DNA from: Candidatus Omnitrophota bacterium
Lineage (GTDB): Bacteria; Omnitrophota; Gorgyraeia; Gygaellales; Profunditerraquicolaceae
Reading direction: 5' to 3'
Length of the DNA stretch: 5,058 nt
Assembly (NCBI GenBank): GCA_028711825.1
Contig: JAQTRM010000076.1
Location: forward strand, 1 to 5,058
Under the pieces are notes generated by a model, which saw only the letters and a program-made list of their open reading frames with translations, had not been told where the DNA came from and ran no database searches. The translations under genes were made by a program, and so were the position numbers. Shown piece by piece: positions 1 to 4,478 of this stretch. Every line of letters starts with the position of its first letter. Within the stretch, counting starts at the first letter, position 1.

Positions 1-323
1 TCTTCTTTTCCGGTCTCCGCCAGGTCGACCGTGCGTTCCAGGTCGTCCAGGACATTCAGCAAATCCAGGATAAGCCCCTCATTGGCAAATTTTATAAACT
101 CCTGTTTTTCCTTTTCGATCCGTTTACGGGCATTCTCAAGATCGGCCTGGTTACGCAGCATCTTATCCCAGCCATCCCTGCCTTTTTTTACCTCCTCCAG
201 AAGCCCCAGATATTCGCTTTCATTCAAAGTAACCGTTTTTTCCTCTTTTTTCGGGTTACTTTTATGATGCTCCTCTGCGGGATGCTCTTCCGGAGTCTTA
301 TGATTATTCTTTTCTTCTTCCAT
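1..323 (-). CDS. grpE: GrpE, nucleotide exchange factor of DnaK (N-terminal 107 residues; 3' end outside window)
   Basis: GrpE is the cytoplasmic co-chaperone that releases ADP from DnaK and drives the DnaK/DnaJ folding cycle. The visible 107 codons show the family layout: a charged, probably disordered N-terminus (residues 1-30, rich in E, K and H), a long helix predicted to form the dimeric coiled coil (about 33-85), and the start of the four-helix bundle. The stretch NQADLENARKRIEKEKQEF (58-76) and then LLNVLDDLERTV (88-99) match the GrpE signature region closely. The ATG at 323 lies 5 bp after the hrcA stop codon, and a GGAGGAG ribosome-binding site sits inside the end of hrcA, so the two genes are probably co-transcribed and translationally coupled. 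Expression should follow the hrcA promoter and CIRCE. The beta-domain that contacts DnaK lies beyond position 1, so its integrity cannot be judged. Identification is secure. Confidence 0.95.
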   Translation of the reverse strand, partial: MEEEKNNHKTPEEHPAEEHHKSNPKKEEKTVTLNESEYLGLLEEVKKGRDGWDKMLRNQADLENARKRIEKEKQEFIKFANEGLILDLLNVLDDLERTVDLAETGKE

Positions 324-328
324 TATAG

Positions 329-1063
329 CTAAAACTCCTCCAGGATTTGATTTAATACATCGGAGATATACTCCAGGGTCGGAATAATATGGTCATATTC
401 CATGCGCATCGGACCCAGCACCGCCAGCCTGCCTAAAGGGCGGTTTTTCAGATTGAAACCCGAAACGATCAAAGAACAATTTTCCATCTCCGCAAGCCCC
501 AATTCGCTGCCGATATAGACCTTAACTTTCCCGGAAAAATCCCGGTTAATGATCTCAAGAAGCTTTTCCTTATCCTCCATCAGCCTTACCAGGAGGCGGA
601 TCTTATCGGCATCCTTAAACTCCGGCTGGTCGATTATCCGGCTGATACCCTTATAGAAAAACTTATCCTGCAGCTGCAAAATAGAAACAATTCCCGCGTA
701 ATGCGTGATCTCCGAAATTACTTCCGGCGTGTTTTCCAATGCGTCGTCGAGCCGGCGGATCTTTTTCTTACAATCCTTCAGGATGCGTTTTTTTTCCTCA
801 TCAAGAAGCTCCATCTGGCGGATAAGAAAATCCACATAATAACGGTAACCTTTATCCGTAGGAACCCTGCCTCCGGAAGTATAAGGATGTTTCAGGAATC
901 CGGATTCATCCAGCTCCGAAAAGATATTTCTGATCGTCGCCGAACTAAGATCGAACTCCTCGGCAATTTCATCCGAGGCTACCGGGAGGGCGTTCTTGAT
1001 ATAACGGCTGATCGCCGAATTAAGAACCGACCTCCTGCGGGAATTATAATCAACTTTGCGCAA
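329..1063 (-). CDS. hrcA: HrcA, heat-inducible transcription repressor (compact form)
   Basis: HrcA represses chaperone genes by binding CIRCE operators, and in studied species GroEL keeps it active. Residues 1-75 form the winged-helix DNA-binding domain, with ATIRNIFSELDESGFLKHP (42-60) and the hallmark GGRVPTDKGYRYYVD (64-78). The C-terminal block, from about GSELGLAEMENCSLIV (185-200) through LGPMRMEYDHIIPTLEYIS (216-234), is also typical. The protein has 244 residues against about 340 in the usual family member. The missing part is central: after ISEITHYAGIVSI (117-129) the sequence jumps to a region resembling the late GAF-like domain (SRIIDQPEFKDADKIRLLV, 141-159). The reading frame is uninterrupted, so this looks like a shortened protein rather than a frameshift. 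The start is TTG at 1063, chosen because AAGGAG lies 5 bases upstream. A CIRCE element and promoter precede the gene, so autoregulation is likely. grpE follows directly. Confidence 0.95.
   Translation of the reverse strand: MRKVDYNSRRRSVLNSAISRYIKNALPVASDEIAEEFDLSSATIRNIFSELDESGFLKHPYTSGGRVPTDKGYRYYVDFLIRQMELLDEEKKRILKDCKKKIRRLDDALENTPEVISEITHYAGIVSILQLQDKFFYKGISRIIDQPEFKDADKIRLLVRLMEDKEKLLEIINRDFSGKVKVYIGSELGLAEMENCSLIVSGFNLKNRPLGRLAVLGPMRMEYDHIIPTLEYISDVLNQILEEF
335..341 (-). promoter_or_regulatory. grpE ribosome-binding site inside the hrcA 3' end
   Basis: GGAGGAG is read on the minus strand, 11 bases upstream of the grpE ATG and within the last codons of hrcA (Leu-Glu-Glu). It supports the ATG at 323 as the start and suggests translation of grpE is coupled to that of hrcA. 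Confidence 0.65.
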
Positions 1064-1068
1064 ATTTT

Positions 1069-1074
1069 CTCCTT
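1069..1074 (-). promoter_or_regulatory. hrcA ribosome-binding site (decides a TTG start)
   Basis: AAGGAG on the minus strand is followed by 5 bases (AAAAT) and then the TTG codon at 1063. No ATG is better placed, so the site fixes a non-ATG start for hrcA. Confidence 0.75.
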
Positions 1075-1109
1075 GCCAAGCAAATCTCAGTATTTTGCAC
1101 TAAGCGGTA

Positions 1110-1137
1110 ATTTTAACACAATCTGCCGTTTTGTCAA
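1110..1137 (-). promoter_or_regulatory. sigma70-type promoter of hrcA-grpE
   Basis: On the minus strand a perfect -35 box TTGACA (1132-1137) and a -10 box TAAAAT (1110-1115, five of six consensus bases) are separated by 16 bp. Transcription would start near 1103, giving a 5' leader of about 40 bases before the TTG start of hrcA. The upstream edge of the -35 box is 5 bp from the CIRCE element, so HrcA bound there would sit beside RNA polymerase rather than over the start site. Confidence 0.8.
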
Positions 1138-1142
1138 CATAA

Positions 1143-1169
1143 TTAGCACTTCTATACCCAGAGTGCTAA
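1143..1169. promoter_or_regulatory. CIRCE operator (HrcA binding site)
   Basis: The inverted repeat reads on the minus strand as TTAGCACTC, nine spacer bases, then AAGTGCTAA. The consensus CIRCE is TTAGCACTC-N9-GAGTGCTAA, so 17 of 18 arm bases match and the spacer length is exact. The single mismatch is the innermost base of the hrcA-proximal arm. It lies between the HspR-like gene and hrcA, upstream of the -35 box of the strong hrcA promoter. By known HrcA biology it is the operator for autoregulation of hrcA-grpE and presumably downstream chaperone genes. Confidence 0.93.
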
Positions 1170-1178
1170 CTTTAGTTT

Positions 1179-1212
1179 AAAAAAAACATCATTCCTTCTT
1201 CATTAGAATGAC
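1179..1212 (-). terminator. possible weak intrinsic terminator after the HspR-like gene
   Basis: On the minus strand a six-pair stem, TCATTC (1206-1211) with GAATGA (1189-1194), can be extended by one G-T pair. It has an 11-base loop and is followed two to three bases later by a run of eight T. The stem spans the end of the reading frame and includes its TGA stop codon. The stem is AT-rich and the loop large, so termination may be partial. If real, it separates the HspR-like transcript from hrcA-grpE, which has its own promoter. Confidence 0.35.
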
Positions 1213-1446
1213 TTTCAACCCGTGGATGTTGACCCTCTTGCGCACCATCAGGTAACGCACATACTCCAGCCTCTTTAAGTCTTTTTGCGAATAAAAACGG
1301 TTCTTTCCGCCCAGGCGCTTTGGCCGCACCACCCCCGCCCGGTCCAGCTGCCTCAAGGTCCAGACGGGAATATCCACCAGCCTGCATACCACGCTAATGG
1401 CGTAAACCGGTTCTTCGGGTGGGATCCTGACTCTAAATACCGGCAT
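1189..1446 (-). CDS. MerR-family transcriptional regulator, HspR-like (85 residues)
   Basis: This is a small cytoplasmic DNA-binding protein consisting almost only of a MerR-type winged helix-turn-helix. The helix-turn-helix covers about residues 14-40 (VYAISVVCRLVDIPVWTLRQ, then LDRAGVVRP) and the wing 41-53 (RLGGKNRFYS). The pattern ISV...TLR..DR.G.V.P.R.GG..R.YS..D, followed by VNIHGLKVI (72-80), is the one seen in HspR, the heat-shock repressor that controls dnaK operons in Actinobacteria and Epsilonproteobacteria. It lacks the C-terminal extension usual in HspR. I chose the ATG at 1446 because AGGAGG lies 4 bases upstream. A TTG at 1494 would add 16 residues, but that codon is part of a -35 box and the extra residues do not resemble the family. 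Its position just upstream of hrcA-grpE supports a heat-shock role. The HspR assignment is inferred from similarity and context; another MerR-type function is possible. Confidence 0.85.
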   Translation of the reverse strand: MPVFRVRIPPEEPVYAISVVCRLVDIPVWTLRQLDRAGVVRPKRLGGKNRFYSQKDLKRLEYVRYLMVRKRVNIHGLKVILMKKE

Positions 1447-1450
1447 CCTG

Positions 1451-1456
1451 CCTCCT
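1451..1456 (-). promoter_or_regulatory. ribosome-binding site of the HspR-like gene (decides start)
   Basis: A full AGGAGG on the minus strand lies 4 bases before the ATG at 1446. It favours this start over the TTG codon at 1494. Confidence 0.75.
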
Positions 1457-1465
1457 GATGACAGA

Positions 1466-1494
1466 AGCTTATCATACTTAACGTTAATTGTCAA
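1466..1494 (-). promoter_or_regulatory. probable promoter of the HspR-like gene
   Basis: On the minus strand a perfect -35 box TTGACA (1489-1494) is followed after 17 bp by TAAGCT (1466-1471), a weak -10 box that keeps the key first, second and last bases of TATAAT. An alternative -10, GATAAG, is offset by two bases with a 15-bp spacer. The leader to the ATG would be short, about 13 bases, and would include the AGGAGG site. The -35 box lies inside an inverted repeat, which suggests repression at this promoter. Confidence 0.55.
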
Positions 1495-1497
1495 GTA
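1475..1497. promoter_or_regulatory. inverted repeat over the -35 region, candidate operator
   Basis: The minus strand reads TACTTGAC, seven bases, then GTTAAGTA. Seven of the eight arm positions pair symmetrically. The left arm contains the -35 box of the promoter of the HspR-like gene, and the right arm fills part of the spacer. The arms recall the CTTGA/TCAAG arms of the HAIR element bound by HspR (CTTGAGT-N7-ACTCAAG), but the spacing between arms is shorter and the match is partial. Autorepression by the HspR-like protein is the simplest reading; no binding has been shown. Confidence 0.5.
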
Positions 1498-1510
1498 AAA
1501 TAACTATTTT

Positions 1511-1527
1511 TGTTAGATAACCTAACA
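1511..1527 (-). repeat. small stem-loop at the hflX stop codon
   Basis: The minus strand reads TGTTAG, a five-base loop, then CTAACA, a perfect six-pair stem whose first arm contains the hflX TAG stop. It is followed by a run of A, not T, so it does not look like an intrinsic terminator. It may only cap the mRNA 3' end, or it may be chance in AT-rich sequence. Confidence 0.35.
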
Positions 1528-2781
1528 GATAACCGCGATATCCTTATCTCCCTGGATGCGGCTGAAAGAAACACGCCCGATCCCCACCCGGATCTGGATA
1601 TCATTCGGGCGATATTCTATTTCTTTGACCTTGGCGTTACGATAGAAATAATTTACCAGATCCATCCGGCTGTTCGGGATAACAAGCTTTAAATCAAGGA
1701 GGCGGTCGGAAAAATACCCCGCAATCCTTCTAACCAAAAGATCAAGATTTTCCCCGGTTTTAGCGGAAAAATGAACCGGATCGGTAAAGCCGCCGGATGA
1801 AAGATCCGGCCACCCCTGATTATCGATGCGGTCGATTTTATTAAGTACCTGCAAAACGGATTTCTCTTCGACCCCCAGCTCTTCAAGCACTTCCCTTACC
1901 GCCTGATTATGCTCCGTCAGGCGCGGGTCGGAAACATCCAAAACATGGATCAAAAGATCCGCTTCCAACACCTCCTCCAGAGTGGCCTTAAAGGCCTCGA
2001 TCAGGTGATGCGGAAGCTGATGTAAAAAACCTACTGTATCGGAAATCACAATTTCCTGCCCGTCGGGAAGAGTAAAATTTTTGGCCACCGGGTCCAGGGT
2101 GGTAAAAAGTTTGTCTGAAGTATCCTGGTTGGAAGAAGTCAGGAGGTTCAAGAGAGTGGACTTTCCGGCGCTAGTATAGCCCACCAGCGCCACCAGGGGT
2201 AAATTATTGGATTTCCTTCTTTTTTTTAAAGTCTGGCGGTGCTGTTGAAAAGATTGCAGGTCCTGCTTTAATTTATCGATCTTTTTCCGCACCTGGCGCC
2301 GGTCGGTCTCCAGCTTGGTTTCCCCGGGGCCGCGTGTACCAACCCCCCCGCCCAAATCGGAAAGCATTACCCCTTTGCCTTTGAGGCGCGGGAGGAGATA
2401 CTGTAATAACGCCAGCTCTACCTGCATCTTCCCTTCAGGGCTGCGGGCGCGGCGGGAAAAGATATCCAGTATCAGCTGGGTGCGGTCGATCGTCTTCCTG
2501 CCGAAAGCCGTTTCAAGATTACGCTGCTGCGTCCCGCTTAAATCGTGGCTGAAAATTACCGCGTCGACATTTTCTTCGCCCGCGATAAAACCAATTTCTT
2601 CGACTTTTCCTTTACCGATCAGATATCTGGCAGAAGGCCGCTCGCAAAGACAAATAATATTATCAACGACCTCCAGCCCCGCCGAAAAAACCAGTTCTTC
2701 GAGCTCCGAGGAGATATCCTCGATCCGCCAGTGGCCGGTCTCATTTTTTAATTCTATGCTTACTAAAAGCGCTTTTTCCAT
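1522..2781 (-). CDS. hflX: HflX, ribosome-associated GTPase
   Basis: HflX is a cytoplasmic GTPase that binds the 50S subunit and, in studied bacteria, splits stalled or heat-stressed ribosomes. At 419 residues it matches the usual family length. The N-terminal HflX domain shows YLIGKGKVEEI (53-63) and the diagnostic glycine-rich GPGETKLETDRRQVRKKI (151-168), which leads into a charged helical linker (about 160-190). The GTPase domain has G1 GYTSAGKS (201-208), the G2 threonines in LFTTLDP (225-231), G3 DTVG (248-251), G4 NKID (314-317) and G5 SAKTG (339-343). All nucleotide-binding motifs are intact. The ATG at 2781 lies inside the end of miaA (19-bp overlap) with a G-rich GGGGGGAG just upstream, so translation is probably coupled to miaA. 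The miaA-hflX linkage is common, but hfq, which separates them in many Proteobacteria, is absent. A link to the downstream heat-shock genes fits its role in heat-damaged ribosome rescue, but that is inference. Confidence 0.96.
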   Translation of the reverse strand: MEKALLVSIELKNETGHWRIEDISSELEELVFSAGLEVVDNIICLCERPSARYLIGKGKVEEIGFIAGEENVDAVIFSHDLSGTQQRNLETAFGRKTIDRTQLILDIFSRRARSPEGKMQVELALLQYLLPRLKGKGVMLSDLGGGVGTRGPGETKLETDRRQVRKKIDKLKQDLQSFQQHRQTLKKRRKSNNLPLVALVGYTSAGKSTLLNLLTSSNQDTSDKLFTTLDPVAKNFTLPDGQEIVISDTVGFLHQLPHHLIEAFKATLEEVLEADLLIHVLDVSDPRLTEHNQAVREVLEELGVEEKSVLQVLNKIDRIDNQGWPDLSSGGFTDPVHFSAKTGENLDLLVRRIAGYFSDRLLDLKLVIPNSRMDLVNYFYRNAKVKEIEYRPNDIQIRVGIGRVSFSRIQGDKDIAVIC

Positions 2782-3713
2782 TCTCCCCCCAAAGACTTTA
2801 ACGCCCGATAACTGCGCGCGGCGACCTTCTCGGGGCTGTCTTTATCCCCGACTTCAACCCACCTTACCCTGCCGTCATTCCTGAACCAGGTCAGCTGGCG
2901 CTTGGCGTAATGCCGGCTGTTACGCTTGATAAGGCGGCGCGCCTCCTGAAGATCATAACGGCCGGCAAAATAACCTTTAAGCTCGGGTATCCCGATTGAA
3001 TGCCTTGCGGTTAGACTTAACCTGTCTTTTAAAAGTTTTTTTACTTCGCAAACCAGTCCGCGTTCGAACATCGCATCAACCCGCTCATCGATCCTGCGGT
3101 AAAGCAGGTTCCTTTCTAAATCCAGCCCCAGCGCCGCTACAAGGTATTCCTTGCTCAGGCCCTCTCTTTCCCGCTGTAATTCCGAGATGCGCCTGCCGGT
3201 CTTTAAATATACCTCCAACGCGCGGATCACCCGGCGGGTATCATGCGGATGTATCCTTCCGGCTGCATCACAGTCAATCCGAAGAAGCTTTCGAAAAAGA
3301 TAAGATCCGCCTTTTTCTTTAGCCTGTTTCTCAAGCCGGGCACGGATCCGCCTGTCCCGGGGGATCGCGGGAAATAACCCGTCAACCACCGCCGAATAAT
3401 ATAATCCGGTACCCCCGACAAAAAGGGGGATCTTGCCTTGCCTGAAAATTTTATCGCAGGCCGCCAGGGCATCCCGGCGGTATTGGGCGGCATTATATTC
3501 TTTTCCCGGATCGACAATGTTAAGCAGGTAGTGCTTTACCTCCTTCGCTTGGGCGGGGGTAACCTTGGAGGTAATAATATTCATTTTCCGGTATACCTGC
3601 ATGGAATCGCAGGAAACGATCCCGGCGTTGATTTTTTTAGCCAGGTTTATCGCTGCCGCGGATTTACCGACACCGGTGGGACCAAGAAGAAAAACGATCT
3701 TTTTTTTCAGCAT
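2763..3713 (-). CDS. miaA: MiaA, tRNA dimethylallyltransferase
   Basis: MiaA transfers a dimethylallyl group from dimethylallyl diphosphate to N6 of adenosine 37 in tRNAs reading UNN codons, giving i6A37, the substrate of MiaB. The 316 residues equal the normal family length. Visible motifs are the P-loop GPTGVGKS (11-18), the catalytic-aspartate segment DSMQVY (36-41), GGTGLYY (100-106), HPHDTRRVIRALEVY (155-169) and the tRNA-contacting YAKRQLTWFR (269-278). All key positions appear intact, so it should be active. The ATG at 3713 comes 3 bases after the stop of the TPR/SPOR gene, with no strong ribosome-binding site nearby, so reinitiation from the upstream gene is likely. Its 3' end overlaps hflX by 19 bp. 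It shares the unit with miaB, so both steps of ms2i6A37 synthesis are probably produced together. Confidence 0.97.
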   Translation of the reverse strand: MLKKKIVFLLGPTGVGKSAAAINLAKKINAGIVSCDSMQVYRKMNIITSKVTPAQAKEVKHYLLNIVDPGKEYNAAQYRRDALAACDKIFRQGKIPLFVGGTGLYYSAVVDGLFPAIPRDRRIRARLEKQAKEKGGSYLFRKLLRIDCDAAGRIHPHDTRRVIRALEVYLKTGRRISELQREREGLSKEYLVAALGLDLERNLLYRRIDERVDAMFERGLVCEVKKLLKDRLSLTARHSIGIPELKGYFAGRYDLQEARRLIKRNSRHYAKRQLTWFRNDGRVRWVEVGDKDSPEKVAARSYRALKSLGGEWKKRF

Positions 3714-3716
3714 AAA

Positions 3717-4478
3717 CTACGGAGAAACCTTAGTTTCGAATCCTTCGCGGGAAAGCCTGGTTTCCGCCTCCGCTGCCTCGCTCGCCGAAATAAATTTTCC
3801 CACTTTCACCCGGTATCCTGTCCCGCATTCTTCCACGTATGCCGGATAATTCCTGTCCAGAAGCTTGTGCTTAAGATTATCGGCATTGGAACGGCTGGTA
3901 AAAAAACCCACCTGCACGGAATATTCCGTTTTCCTGGCGGCGATAGGGCGGCGCATCGGGATCTCTCTCTCCGCTTTAAGTTCCGGGCTGAGCGGAAAAT
4001 CTTTTTTCAACCGCAACCAGTATTCTCCCGCCTTTTGCCGGTTGCCCCGGCGGTATTCCAGCTGGCTTAAGCGGTATAATATCGCCGGTTCCTGACTTCC
4101 CGGATTGGAGGAAATCAGGCGGCCATACATTTCCGCGGCCTGATCCAATTCTCCGGATACAAGGTAAGTATCCGCCATTCCCAATCCCGCTTCTTTTGCG
4201 AACCTGCCGGAAGGATTGCCAAGAATGCGTTTGAAGCATTCCCGGGACAACTCCGGCTCGAACTCCTTAAGATAGCTCAGGGCCAAAAGATAATTCAACT
4301 CTTCGGTATTACAGAAACGCATCCGCCGGATCTCCGCCTGCGCCTCAAAGATTACCCTCCGGTAATTGCCCTGCAGAAAATCGACCTTCAGGGCCTCCAT
4401 ATTCAACGCCCAGGCGCAAGGAGGAAAAACACATAAAAACAAGACACAGAGAAGGATACTAGTTTTTAATATTCGCAT
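3717..4478 (-). CDS. Secreted TPR-repeat protein with C-terminal SPOR domain
   Basis: The 253-residue product begins with a classical export signal (positive MRILK, hydrophobic core 6-19, likely cleavage after AWA at 22-24). I see no lipobox, so it is probably periplasmic and soluble. Residues about 27-165 are helical, with TPR-like repeats; the clearest runs from AKEAGLGMADTYLVSGELD (94-112) through AAEMYGRLISSNPGS (114-128). A short basic linker leads to a SPOR domain (about 185-251), with EYSVQVGFF at its start and GYRVKVGKF (221-229) in its second half. SPOR domains bind peptidoglycan glycan strands stripped of stem peptides, typically at the division septum, and TPRs mediate protein contacts, so a cell-wall or division role is plausible. 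No specific function can be named. The gene overlaps miaB by 20 bp and precedes miaA by 3 bp. The ATG has no close ribosome-binding site, although AAAGGAG occurs about 27 bases upstream, so coupling to miaB is likely. Confidence 0.85.
   Translation of the reverse strand: MRILKTSILLCVLFLCVFPPCAWALNMEALKVDFLQGNYRRVIFEAQAEIRRMRFCNTEELNYLLALSYLKEFEPELSRECFKRILGNPSGRFAKEAGLGMADTYLVSGELDQAAEMYGRLISSNPGSQEPAILYRLSQLEYRRGNRQKAGEYWLRLKKDFPLSPELKAEREIPMRRPIAARKTEYSVQVGFFTSRSNADNLKHKLLDRNYPAYVEECGTGYRVKVGKFISASEAAEAETRLSREGFETKVSP

Noticed and set aside
31..267. Plus-strand open frame of 78 codons opposite grpE
   Set aside because: It lies entirely antisense to the clear grpE frame, has low-complexity S/F/R-rich composition and no family resemblance.
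1071..1083. Short CTTG-G-CAAG palindrome beside the hrcA ribosome-binding site as a HAIR site or RNA thermometer
   Set aside because: The arms are only four bases and the spacing does not match HAIR; a stem this short would not plausibly mask the AAGGAG site.
701..1180. Plus-strand open frame of 159 codons opposite hrcA, running through the promoter and CIRCE
   Set aside because: It is antisense to a well-conserved gene and its operator region, with no recognisable domain.
1447..1494. N-terminal extension of the HspR-like protein from a TTG at 1494
   Set aside because: The TTG is part of a TTGACA -35 box, has no ribosome-binding site, and the added 16 residues do not resemble the family; the ATG at 1446 has AGGAGG upstream.
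1497..1510. All-AT inverted repeat (AAAATA/TATTTT) as a terminator for hflX
   Set aside because: Five or six A-T pairs around a tiny loop with no following T run are too weak for an intrinsic terminator; it may simply be AT-rich sequence upstream of a promoter.
2315..2884. Plus-strand open frame of 189 codons opposite hflX and the end of miaA
   Set aside because: The S/P/R-rich product is typical of a shadow frame; the opposite strand holds intact HflX motifs.
3438..4070. Plus-strand open frame of 210 codons opposite miaA and the TPR/SPOR gene
   Set aside because: It spans the boundary of two genuine minus-strand genes and shows no conserved domain or start signal.
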